From positions 1-64,000 of the forward strand of contig JASANC010002186.1 of NCBI GenBank assembly GCA_030248135.1: a stretch of DNA of 64,000 nt, read 5' to 3'. A program made the translations under genes and the position numbers. The stretch is from Theristus sp. LFF4_11. Lineage: Eukaryota > Nematoda > Chromadorea > Monhysterida > Xyalidae. Position 1 is the stretch's first letter. The number at the start of each line of letters is the position of its first letter. Shown in pieces: positions 39,979 to 51,850 of this stretch. The notes under the pieces are model-generated. The model was not told the origin of the DNA and ran no database searches. It worked only from the letters and a program-made list of their open reading frames with translations.

Positions 39979-41699
39979 TACAACAGAAAGCATTGGTCGT
40001 TTACCTTTTGTCGCAAAATTTAGCCCTAAAATGCGTTATAGTTAAGCTAACAATGTATTGGCTTTCTTCGTTCCATTCCACGTGTGCATACACTTCGGAA
40101 ATAAACCCAACCTTTTTAGCATTATTGCTCGAAACACACATTTACTGTTCACCTTTGCTCCAAAAGAGATATGCTACATTTATATTTGCTCTATTTTAGT
40201 CTTATTTTGACGATATTTATATGAAATACCGGTAAATGTAAAACGGTGGGGTGCCGCTTTTATGTTTTGAAGATTTTCACATGGGATTTTTTTATTATTT
40301 TGCTCATTCTAGCTTGTATTTGTTGTACACCTAACATGAATTTCTTTATGTCTTCCGTGTGGTGTTTTGGTCTCGAAGACTGCGTGTTTCGAAACTTTTA
40401 GTTTGCACGAGTTGTCTTCCAAGTTTAACGAATACAAACTTGTAGGTTCAACTGCATTCGTCTACATTTTTTCTAAATGACTCATCATGATGCTAAAATC
40501 GGAGTTCTTTTCGTCTTCATCAGTCTTTAGCATAAAAGCATTTAGCTTACTGTCCCTCTTCCAAAACATCTCGACAAACGACAGCAACAATTCAAGATTG
40601 CCAAATTGAATTAAGCCGCTGCAATTGGAGACCCAAAACACATTCGCCCGAACCCCCATTTTCTAAACGCCCTCAAATAACAATCATAATGTATGCATGC
40701 CATTGAAGTTTCAAGCAATGGTGCAAAAGTGCACCTCCAGTCCGCGCTGACAACGTAGAAGTGTGTGTGTCTAAGTGGGACCACGCGTCATCACGAGAGA
40801 TAGATAGATAAGATATGGCATTATCGATTGCTAATGACACACAGTGTATGTGTACACGGTGGAGAAAAAGCAAGAAAATAGGGCGTGTGTATGGGCATGA
40901 CGCTTCAAGGCCTGTTACTTTCGAAAAGTGCGACCGTGCGGGGCGTACCGAAGTACCCCGCATGGCAGCGTGACAATGCATTCAAAGCAATATACTGCCA
41001 GGAAAACACGGTTCACCAGTAAAAGCAATATACATTGTACTTTGCCTCTAATAAACTGATGCACAATTTTGCTCATCAGAAGTTGGATGTTTTAAGTGCG
41101 CTTATGAGTTAAACTTTGAAAATACGAAAACCCTAAGAGGAATTATTTACAAAGCGCGATTTTGAGAGTTGATAAAAACAGCTTACTATGATGATTTGGA
41201 ATTTAACCCCACCAGTCTACTATAGCCGCTGCTCTGTGTTAGCCTTTATTCATGCTTTCATATGTTCTTATTCCTTGCGTTTTCCAGCCGAAGGCAGACG
41301 CAAGTTTTGCGTCGTGTGTGCGGTGTCGTGTCGTACACAACTCACAGACGACACAAGATTGACATGCACGCACGATATACCTTACTTAAAATAAGTGTGC
41401 GTGTGTGGGCATCTCCGTCGCGGACAGATAGAACATGAAGATGCGTACAGCGAGCGCAACATTGCAAAACCAATTGCGGAACAGCGTTTTTCGGTGTCAT
41501 CAGCACATCATATACGTGTTGCGTAGCACGGCTACAGGGTCGCCCGGTAAAACGGGGTTTCTTCGTGTCATTTGCTTGTCAATGGTTTGTCGACTGCGGA
41601 GAAACTTTCAGTAATAAATTACGTACCTCATCTAACTGAGTTTTATAGTAATCTAATAAATACTTTCAGTAATACAGAAATTGCTGTGCGTGAGAAGTT

Positions 41700-41775
41700 C
41701 GCCTGCACAGAAAGCATGCATCACGTGACCACCAACCAATCAGTTAATTTCCTATAATTTAGAGTTCGACTGTAT
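41700..41775 (+). mobile_element. Right half of a palindromic MITE (hairpin family 1)
   Basis: TGCACAGAAAGCATGCATCA, CGTGACCACCAACCAATCAG and TATAATTTAGAGTTCGACTG follow in family order. The left arm is missing. Confidence 0.75.
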
Positions 41776-41840
41776 ATGTGATCTGTTGAACGCACATTAC
41801 ATTATACTAGATGCTGACATGCTGATGTGTGTTTGTTAGT

Positions 41841-42110
41841 GCTACGGAATGACGGAGTAAACATGGCAGCTTTTTTCAGGGTGCAAGGAGCGCGCGAAAT
41901 TTGAATGAACGAAAATAGACGTTCAGAAACCAACATGTGTGCCAAATTTGACGTGTTTTTTTCAGACGAACGGATTCTTCGTGTTATTATGTTCAGTCTG
42001 GCTCCCTTGAACACATGATTAGGAGTTATGTTGGCATTTTTGAAAAAGACAACTCCTAGTCTGCGACTGATCCCGCCTTGACGGGCTGCCTTATTTATTC
42101 GGCCATACTG
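41841..42110. mobile_element. TIR repeat (CAGTTTGGCCGAATAAATA type), diverged copy
   Basis: It matches 60399-60648 over most of its length: GAGTAAACATGGCAGC, GTGCAAGGAGCGCGCGAAATTTGAATG, GACGTTC, GACGTGTTT, ATTCTTCGTG, GACAACTCCTAGTCTGCGACTG, TATTTATTCGGCCATACTG. A shorter inverted piece lies at 31510-31610. Confidence 0.65.
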
Positions 42111-43065
42111 TATATAAAATGACGGTTGTGACAAAAACATTCAATGTTAGGTGAAAAAAAGGTGGCCTTTTTATCAAGTTTCTTGACCGCAGAGAAAGGT
42201 GCCTTGGACCACCCTGTATTAGCACACACGCAGAATACGTGCATTTGCTCTCACACTTGTGTTCTGCACACGTTTACTTTTCTCCCATAGAGTGTAGAGT
42301 TTTCCTTTTCTGGAAACACATTTTCAATGTTTGAATCCCAAAAATTGCGCACGTCTACACATCGTGCGTGTACTCAGGTATTTATACATGGCTTTTTGCC
42401 TGTCACAGAAACACACTAGTGAAAAAACTGTTTTTAATGACCAGAAGAGTTTTATCATTTTTAGTTGTTACAAGAAATAATTTCTTTTGTTTTTACGTCA
42501 TGTAAAGTCATCATCTTCGTCGTATAGTTTTATTGTGGTCTGTTTGTCTGCACATTTTTATACTGAATTTTGTGTTGCCAGTTGTATGTTGTGTGCTTGA
42601 AACACAGCTGATGTCGGTTTTTCGAAGTTTCAGTTATCTGTCAAGAAAATAACTTCTTCTAATGTTTGTTCAGAATTCTTCTTTAGAGATCAAAAAACAA
42701 AACAACATGCAATGTGCATCCCATGTATGTCGTTTTCTCATAAAGTTCACACCAAATTCAAAGGTCTTACCTTCTCTGCTATTTCAGGGACAATGTAACA
42801 TCCTCAATTTGAAGACAAAACTCATGGGTGCTGCAAATAAAGAGCTCAGTGGTAGACAACTGGCGTCAACAACCGCGATGATCGAGTGCAAAATAATGAC
42901 GACAAACTGAAAAAAAGAGTCCCGCGTCATGTAGCCCGTTGGCAACCCGTACAAAAAGTTCGACAATTTGCACCTAACCGAAACGAGAACGGTGCTGACA
43001 GAAACCGCACCAAAAAATTTTCTGCACACTGTTAAAAAACGTGTCCCACTCGGCAACACCAGACG

Positions 43066-46000
43066 ATGATACTGCAGCGGATTGGAAATGATCTGAAACG
43101 ACAAAAGAAATCCTACATTGTTGCGTTGTGCATCGCTGCGTTGCTGTTAGTCGGTCGCAATTATTATCTGGTAAGTAAAAAAGTGAACTTTCAACTTTCC
43201 TCCATCTAAATCTGGGGCCCTCCTCCGACAGTTGTGATTTGTCTTTTGGAACAGCTAAAACTTTGTTTGATTGAACTGAAAAAATTGTAACAACTGAGAC
43301 TGATAATCTGTTAATTTAACACGCTGAAAACGTGGATTTTTTTCAACAGCTGGGCATTGCACAATAAGATTGACAAACTACACGGTTGCTGGTTTCGTGG
43401 TCGAGGCAACAACACACATACAGTGTACACTATCAACATGAATTGCAGCTGCAAAAAACGTTTTTTTAGAACACCGCTTCCGAGTCTGAGGATGAGTTGA
43501 TCCGCGGTCGACTGGCCCGCTGGCGGGCGCACGGCGGGTCGCGGGCAGCCAACGAACAAAGTGACTCATTAGCAGAGCGACCGTTTCAAGAGGTTCGCCC
43601 GAAAAAGCCGCTGATGCCCGCGCCGAAACCGGTTTGGGCACGACAGTCGGAAATCGGCGAAACTGACGACTTCGAAACGGGCGACCGCGCTGGTGCGGAC
43701 GGTCTTGCTGATGTTTCACTGTTTCAGCTTGAGAAACCGGCACAGTTCTTGTGCACCGGCAGACTACCGGCGGAGCCGACGGTCGATATTCAGGTTTGGG
43801 CGAGTTTTGTGTGCCGTTTTTACTTTGATGTGTTCCTGTTCGACCAAATGGTTCAAGTTAGCCTGGAAGGTCCCGCCAGACTAACAAGCCCTGCACATTA
43901 ATGCCCGCATTTTTGCGCGGCGTCAATTTGCTGCGAACTGCTCGAATCTTGTGGAATCATTGCACATATATGTATTTGTCCGTAGCTTACCGTTGCATTC
44001 AGAATGCGATTCTGTTCAATTAATGCTCGAAAACAGAAACACCACAAATCTCCAGACCGATACATTATACGCGACAAAGGCGACGGTAAGACGGAAGTCG
44101 AACGTGCAACCGGCTGGCGCACCGGCACCGCTGCCTTCGTTGCCGTTCCCACGGCCAGCCGCTGAGAAACTGAAAGTCTTCGTTGTTCCACACTCGCACA
44201 GTGATCCTGGTGAGCGGTTTTTTAATGTCAAGAATTAAAAGTCAATACTGGTTGGCTGTATTTGATTACGGGTCCGGTACAGCCAATCAGACGTGATTTT
44301 GTTTTCCATGTTTCTATGAGAATGCTGTTTTGTGCGTGTAGCTCAACAGTTAATGGCACCGGCATTGGTGACATATTTGTTTTGAATATCTGTTCATTAA
44401 ATGGCCGCGTACAAATTCTAACCGAGCAATCACGACATTTTACACGCAAAAAACGTTTCTTCTTAAAAAAACGACCACAACTTCAGGCTGGCTGCACACT
44501 TTCGGCGAGTACACGCGCGACACGAACACCAACCTCGATCTGATGCTGAATTTCATGCACGAGAATCCCACAATGTCCTTTCAGTTTAGTGAGACATCGT
44601 TTTTCGAAAAGTGGTGGTCGAACTTAACGGATGCCGATCGAACGGAGGTGAAACGGTAATGAAAAGTTGGTTTTTTGTTTTTAAAAATCGTTTTTCTTGC
44701 AACGAACCGCCGAATTCAATTGAGCGGGACCGTCTTGCAGTTTCATCTCAAACGGTCAGCTTGGCCTGCCGAATGGGGCGTGGACAATGACGGACGAGGC
44801 GAATCCGTACTACCAAATCACGATCGACAACATCATCGAGGGACATCAGTTCTTGTGGAATGAACTGCGTACGTGTTTTTGTTGTTGTTTAAAAAACTTT
44901 GAAATCAGCGCAGCATAGACACGACGTTGATTAGGCTGCATCACCAGCGCATAGCCTCGTTCATTTCAAGCATTCAGCGAAGCCGAACAGTGGATCACTT
45001 TCGTTCACTCTACAGCGGCATTCATGAACCAGTATCTAATTACCGCCTAACTATGTTTTAACACAGCTACGCGTCACTAAATGCTAAAAAATGATGAAAA
45101 AACGTCAGACCAAGATATAAGGAAACATGTGTCGCGTGAAAACCGTCCAGAATACAAAGTGAGAGCCGTTTGGACGAACGATCCGTTCGGCTACGGACCA
45201 GCGAACGCGTATTTGTTCCGCAAGGCCGGCGTGCCCCACCACGTCATCCATCGGGTGCATCGCGTCGTCAAGCAGCAAATGTTCACGCGCAGGGCGGTGC
45301 CGTTTCTGTGGAAACAGTACTTTGGTAAATATCCGACTTTCTACATTGTGTCTTGTGTTCGTCTTTGTGATTTTGTGATTTTTTCAGCTTGGTTTTCAGT
45401 TTGTGATGCTTAGCGCGTTTCATGTGTGCAACTCACCCGCAATTCGCAGTCTGCGGTTTTGCGCAAAAAGCACAATGTGGACGCATTTATGTATTCCCCG
45501 ACGGACACCAGACGGGCCTGCCTGCCCCAGAACACATGCTTTTACAGATTGCTTCTTGAGGAGTGGTCTAGTCTTGTTAGCAACCAACCAGCGTGATGCA
45601 GTCAATCACTACAAAAGCCTAAATTAAACTATTCAAAACTTTTCAAATTTTCAGATGATTCAGCGAGCTCAACGATGCTGACGCACGTTCTTGCCGGCCA
45701 ACACTATGACATTCCAAACACGTGCGGACCGAATCAACAGGTCTGCTGTCAATTCGACTTCAAACGACTCACCAATTGGCACTGCGGCGGGCCGAACCCG
45801 CAGCCAATCACCGAGCAAAATGTGAAAGAGCGGTCGGTAGATGACGAATTGCCTGTTTGTTTTAAAAAATCCAATTTTCACGTTTTTTTGTGATATAAAG
45901 AAACCATTCCGCTGAAAATTCCAGTTCCGAGCTGATCCTGCAACAGTGGCGCATCCTTGGCAGTCAATACAACGCACCGAATGTTGCACTGGTCATGCTG

Positions 46001-49000
46001 GGCGACGACTTTCGATACCGAGACGAGCGGGAATGGCATCAACAGCACGACAATTACGTGAAGATTTTTGAGCACATCAACAAACATTCAGACGAGTACA
46101 AGACTGGTGAGTCCGCTGGTTTTAGCACAAAACGCAAAGCAAACGCCAACGCTGTCGGGGGATCGAGCCCTGCCGAGAGGCGTAGACACTTAATGACAGA
46201 GAAAACTCGATGGGCGCCCCACCCGACGGCGTTCTGTACGCTTTTCTGGATTAACCCTGGCTAAAAAATTGCCTAAAAGTAAAAACCCCAACAACAATAA
46301 CAGAGGCATGGCAGACGTCAGACCGTCAGGTGTAGTCAGACAGTCAGAAAAAAGGCAGTCACGTAGCCACAATCATCAGTCAATCGCAATTTGATTTCAG
46401 AAGTGAAATTCGGAACAATCGGTGAATATTGGGATGCGTTCACAGAGCGAGTGGGTAACACCACTAGCAGCCAGTTTCCAACACTCTCCGGTGACTTTTT
46501 CCCGTACCTCGATTGGGGCCAGGATTATTGGACAGGCTATTTCACGTCGCGACCGTTCTACAAAAGACGAGACCGCCAGCTTTGGGTAAAATTTGAAACG
46601 TTGCAATTGAATACATAAGTTTGAAATTTCGATCACGACATCGCACGTTCATGCACAGATGATTTACTCAGTGCTGAACTCGCAACTACCAATAAGTAAA
46701 CGTGATTGCACAAATGCATCCACGGCTCAATAAAAAATGCCGCCATTTCAGAGTCGAATCCAGGCCGCCGACCTGGCATTGGCGTGGCTGACAGCCAGAA
46801 AACCGAGCAAAGAGCTGCCGACTGGCTTGCTGGCGGAGCTGCGTGACGAACTGCGCGACGCGAGACGTGATCTGGCGTTGTTTCAGCATCATGATGCGAT
46901 CACCGGAACCAGCAGAGTGCCGGTCGTCACGGACTACGGAATACGGTTGGTGTTGCTGGAAGTTTCGAATAATTTAGCTGCTTTATCACCCGAGTGTTAC
47001 CTTTTGCATGAACTGTGAAAAAATTCCTTTGAAAGAACTTGGAAAAAAACTATCTTGATTTTCCAGATTGTACTCAGCCGTTCGACGGGCAAACCGTGTG
47101 ATCGAGACAGCCGCGAGCGGACTGATGCTCAGTTCACTTGATAAATTAGTGCAAAATCACACTGGTCTGGCGATGGTGAGTATATTGGTTTTTCATGACC
47201 TCTATAGTTCATCTGCCTTTTCCAAATAACGATCGTACCGCTTTTCACTAATCTAGTGACATCATTTTTGTGAATCTGAAGAGTTGCTGATTTGTAAGGT
47301 TGCTTCCATATTTCCATTAAAGACTGTTTGATACTTTATTTGTAGAACGAGCGACCGGTTGACTGGAATAAGCTGGATGAGCGAGTGACGATTGAAATGG
47401 AGTCCGAGAATACTGTGTCAGTGGAGTTCACCTCTCTTGTGTTTCTGTGGCGAGATAATAAATGGCTGCTGTTTATGGCTGATTGGTCATTTTTAATTGG
47501 TCATCCAATCATTCATCAACCGCAGGCAGCCAATCAACAAGAAGCCGGATTTTGTTTTCGAGTTCATTATTCAAAGTTCCTGCATGTGCTTGTTCGATTA
47601 ATCAGCAGACACTGTTGCACAGACGAAGCCAATCTGCTAAGCTGCATCTCCCAATTAATTTCAGGTTCATCATTGTGTACAATCCGTTGGCGTACGCACG
47701 ACAAGCGACCGTGCGCCTGCACGTCAGCGAGCCGACGATTCAAGTTTTGAATGTCGCGCGCAAAATGCAGCCAATCGCAGCGCAGATCAATCCGCTCGTG
47801 GATTACAATCGAAAAGAGCTGATTGCGTCGGATGTGTACGAGGTGAGAGCTGTTCGTTGTGTCGATTGGCTGTTGTACGCACGCGTTTTTCGGCTGAGTT
47901 TTGGTTCACGTATCTTAAAACTGTGATGAAGTTATTAAGAGTTGGGGAGAGTGACTTTCACTTAGCTGATTGGCTGTGCATTTCAATTGCGCGCGTTTAA
48001 AGGTTTTGATAATGTCTTGCAGCCAATCAAAATGTGTTGAAAGAATAATTCCAGCATATTGCAACTCTGACGTCTTGACCTTTGTCAAAGTTCAGAATTC
48101 CATCGGTTTCAAAAAGAAGCGTCTTGAACGTAAAAACTTACAGTTTCTTTTGACATTTCGCTACAATTTGGACGGATATATCTTTAATTTCAGTTGCTCT
48201 TCTTTCCCATGTTGCCGCCATTATCAATGAGCAAATTCGCGCTGAAAATCGAAAGTGACCAGCCGGCGTCAACGTCGATAGCGACCGTGGTCATGACGCA
48301 ACATGACAGCGTCAAGCCTGATATTGTGCCAAAGTAACCGGGGTCCATTGAAACTTTTAGGCTTTTTGAGGGATGTTGATGGGATATGCACTTTTAATAA
48401 CGTCAATCGCTTATCATTAGCCCATTAGCTTATTTGATTATTATAATTGGCCAGCCAGATCTGACGTTTCGGAGTGTTAGCTTGAACTTTACGTCGCACG
48501 ACTCTTATATCGCACTTTCGTCGTATTTCGACAGGTGGCCGTGATAAATGTTGCAAACCGAATGCTCCTGATTCGCGTTATAAAAAAAACCAACAAATTG
48601 CCACTTTCTGTCTTAGAATAAAACAAAAAAATGCCAGGAAACAATTTTTCTTCCAGGATTTTCCAACCGAAACTCATCGATGCCAATAAACCACGTATTC
48701 AATTGCGAACGTCTCGCTTGCTCTCAAACCATGACGACACGACCGGATTTATCAAGGTTTGTCTTCCTCTAAACGTTTCAGAACGACAGTTTCACCTGTA
48801 TTTAGCACGCTTTTTGTATTTGTATACATCCGTTTGTTCGCCCTTCACTTTCCGGTAGAAAACCACTGGCGTTTTCCAGAACATCAGCAGTGAGACGTTC
48901 GGCGAACACGAACTGCAAGTGTCGTTCTTCGATTACCCCGATTCAAATAGCGGGCCGTATCTGTTTTCGCCAACAACACCAGCCGTGGTACAGTTCTGCC

Positions 49001-51850
49001 ACTTTTCACCACAACTATTGTTCCAACAATCCTCCGTGCGCTACACCTTGATTGAAGCAACACGCGGATTGTGCATTGCAGCCATGGCCGACGTCGAACG
49101 CACTGGCAGTGGTGGTGCAGGGCCCACTGAGTGGCTGTGTGCACAGTCTGTTGCCGCGGCTGCAGCACACCGCCTGTGTGCACGATCTGGCCGGTGCCGA
49201 CGGCGAACGGGTGCACCTCACGAACGTGCTCGACCTGCGCGAGCTGCATCAGAACGAGACCGTGATGCGGCTGGCGACAGACGTGCTCAGTGCTCAGGCG
49301 CCTCATAGTTTTCTCACGGAGTCGTTGGGCTTTCACGTGAGTTTGCATGATTGAATTCAGGAAATAAATGATTGCGTTGTCGACAATTTCAGTTTTTTTC
49401 ACAGCGCGTTGCACTGATTACATATGATCTCGCTTTGTTCAAACAAACAATAAGCGTGTTGCATTCACACGCATCGATAAAGCGAGATTGTGTGACCGGC
49501 GAAAGAGCTAATCAATCAGCCTTGCGTACTATGCAAACTGCTTCATGATCCTCAGTTATGCACGAGACGATCAACAGTTGTTATGTCTCTCAACATTATG
49601 ACTTTTTAGTTTATCCGCCGTGACTATGCGTCCGACCGACCAGTGCAGGGCAATTACTATCCGATGCCATCTGCAGTTGCACTGGAGAATGATCAACGAC
49701 GATTGACTGTCGTTGGTGACCACCCGCACGGTGTGACCGCCGTTGAGAATGGGCTGCTCGAGATGATGCTCGGTAAGAAGATGGACACTTTTCGGGTCGT
49801 TTTCCACTCACTGAGCAAATATAAACGCCAAAAATACGGCATTTGACGCTTTTTCGGAACAGGTCCGTGTCTTTATTGCGAAATACCGTATTACCTCTAT
49901 TAACCCCCCCCCCAAAATTAAACCCCCCCCCAAAAATAAACCCCCACCCCCTCGACAAGTTTCCAAATAATCCCCCCCCCAAAAAATAAACCCCCATGGG
50001 GGTTTATTAGAAACCTGTTTGAAACACATACCTAGCGAATTCAGTGGCTGAATGCAGTGACATTGGTGAAATTGTGCTACCAAAGGCCCCAAAGGGATGA
50101 GTTAGTGGTAATTTCATTACAAAAGGCTGTTACAAAAGGAAATCTCTGTGAAAAGTAGAAGTTTCTGCGACTTCCTTCCTGCCATGGAAAGTATTTTTGC
50201 CATTTTGCTCACCCCTAAAAATGGTTTCCAAATAAACCCCCCCCAAAATAATCCCCCCCCAAAATAAACCCCCACCCCCAGAAGTCGCTGAAGAAATAAA
50301 CCCCCATGGGGGTTTATTAGAGGTAATACGGTATCGTTGAACGCGATTTCCACATCGGTTCTCTCCAGATCGCGTCTCCAGACGAGACGACCGCAAAGGT
50401 CTCGGTGGCGGCGCGGACGCCGTCATGCACGACGCGGTGCCCGTACGCAGCCAGTTCACGGTGATGCTCGAGAAGAGGCGAGCACCGCCGCAGCCGGTTT
50501 GGTCAAACTTGATGATTGGCTTTGTGCACTTGTTCATTTCGATGTTTCAAGTGAACGGAACAGAAACGACACTGACATGTCAACGATTAGCAACAGCGAT
50601 TTTTTCAGTTCTGCGACTCCAATGCATCTGCAGGTGTAGCAAGGAAAACTAGTTTTAATCTTTGTGTGTAGCAATTCAAAATTGCCTAAGCGAAACGGCC
50701 CTATTTGGGAGACTCGGATCGCTTTGCCAAATTTGAATACCCGCGTCGCGCATGAAACTGTTTATCTATCAATGCGCGCATTGAGTCTCGGTGGCAAAAT
50801 AAAAGACAACAGTGGGTAGAATAGATTGTAGACTTTTGACTCCTAGAGTCAACCGAATTCGGCGTCGAAGCGACGTCCAAGCCGATTCTGTTCGGAATCG
50901 TCAATGTTTCCTAACTGGGAAGTTTATCAGTGCCACCTAATCACAGAACTGACATTCAAATATCGCCAATTCAAGCAGAAAAGTAAGCCAAACTGCCTTC
51001 TGCAGTCGCGTAACGCCGCCTACCACAGCGTGGCCGCTCGGATGGCCGTGCAATCGCTGCTGAATCCGGCGTTGGTGTTGCACTTCGGTCGGACCACCGA
51101 GAGATTTCCGTCAAACTCTGACGCGAGCTCCATCATGGCTGCGAACGCTTTCGCGCTGCATCGCGGTCAACGATCACGGTCAAGGAGAGGCACCACAGCC
51201 GCACAACGCACGACAACGCACAGCTACGTGTCGCCAATTGACGAGCTGCTCTCGGCGGCGCCGGCCATTCGGACGCTGCAGTCGTTGCCGACGGCGCTGG
51301 CGCACTCCGAGCTGTCCAGTCTTCCGTGCAACTATGAGCTGGTGACGTTGAGGCCGATTTCGACCGACCACTACAAAACGAACAGCAGTAACAGTGAGAA
51401 GCAGAATGTTTATGATAACAATCGTAACCATTCGTGGCTGCTCGTGCTTCACCGAGCGGCCGTCGACTGCGACGTTGAAAGCGGCCCGCTCTGGTGCAGC
51501 GCGCCCGACAAGCTGCAGGCTCGTGTTTCGTTGCTTTTTTGGGATTTCATCACTTTTTGAAGCAAATCGTACCAAAGTGCGAGAATTTCATTGCATCAGC
51601 TGTGTGTTTTACGTTTCAATTCAGCTGAATACGCCGGAAAGTTTTTTTTTTTGAAAGTCTCACAAAAGCTGCGCACTTTCTTCAGCGTCACGTGCAAACG
51701 GTGCTCCGTCGCCTGGGTGTCGTGAGCGTGCGCGAGACGACGCTGAATGGAGTGACACCGCTGTCGGATGAGAGCGCCCTGGAGAACGTTGACTTCACTA
51801 TGCAACCGATGGACTTCAGGACATTCAAACTGCATTTACAGCCGAGATAG
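43066..51850 (+). CDS. Golgi alpha-mannosidase II (GH38), about 21 exons
   Basis: Exons by phase: 43066-43170, 43470-43793, about 44023-44209, 44487-44655, 44741-44868, 45151-45324, 45655-45832, 45925-46106, 46401-46585, 46752-46945, 47067-47175, 47346-47446, 47665-47842, 48194-48333, 48657-48756, 48880-48987, 49082-49336, 49610-49772, 50369-50496, 51006-51524, 51686-51850 (TAG). The product is about 1,260 residues, longer than the ~1,100 usual. Residues 17-35 form a type II membrane anchor. Visible are [12 protein letters not shown] (zinc ligands His and Asp kept; usual Asn is Ser), NDPFGYGP with the nucleophile Asp, [46 protein letters not shown] (zinc His), NYYPMPSA and the [11 protein letters not shown] end. 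The enzyme trims GlcNAcMan5GlcNAc2 in complex N-glycan synthesis. The junctions 43793/44023 and 47446/47665 are uncertain; the first lacks an AG. Confidence 0.92.
44252..44286. repeat. Short intronic ATTGG/CCAAT hairpin (mannosidase)
   Basis: TTGGCTGTA and TACAGCCAA form a perfect 9-bp stem, 42 nt after the donor at 44210. Confidence 0.6.
46150..46302 (+). mobile_element. tRNA-derived SINE with AAC-rich tail (SINE family 1, copy 3, 5'-truncated)
   Basis: GGGGATCGAGCCC, GACAGAGAAAACTCGATGGG, GGCGTTCTGTACGCTTTTC and a CCCCAACAACAATAAC tail follow in the same order as at 21351-21559. It lies in the mannosidase intron 46107-46400. Confidence 0.8.
47967..48029. repeat. Short intronic ATTGG/CCAAT hairpin (mannosidase)
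   Basis: TGATTGGCTG and CAGCCAATCA form a perfect 10-bp stem around a 43-nt loop in the intron 47843-48193. A weaker relative lies at 47481-47535 in the preceding intron. Confidence 0.6.
49885..50333. mobile_element. C-rich TIR element (TACCGTATTACCTC termini), intronic
   Basis: TACCGTATTACCTCTATTAA at the left is mirrored by TTATTAGAGGTAATACGGTA at the right. Subterminal arms are tandem AATAAACCCCC-type units, and an ATGGGGGTTTATT palindrome lies in each half. The element splits a mannosidase intron (49773-50368). A compact copy is at 55335-55500. Confidence 0.8.
50605..50805 (+). repeat. Interspersed repeat (TTCTGCGAC..ACTCGGATC family), copy 3
   Basis: AGTTCTGCGACTCC, GCAGGTGTAGCAAGGAAAACT, TGCCTAAGCGAAACGGCCC, GACTCGGATCGC, CCCGCGTCGCGCATGAAACTG, TTTATCTATCAATGCGCGCA follow the same order as copy 2. 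It lies in the mannosidase intron 50497-51005. Confidence 0.7.

Larger units (their letters stand above)
41535..42216. mobile_element. Probable composite mariner-type element
   Basis: TA plus CAGGGTCGCCCGG at the left and GGACCACCCTG plus TA at the right could be its ends, but the TIRs match only over about 10 bp. Inside lie a half MITE (41700-41775) and another repeat (41841-42110). Confidence 0.35.

Noticed and set aside
43593..43727. Intron within the second mannosidase exon
   Set aside because: GT and TTTCAG borders exist and the segment is a multiple of three, but it is fully open and cannot be distinguished from coding sequence. Kept as exon.
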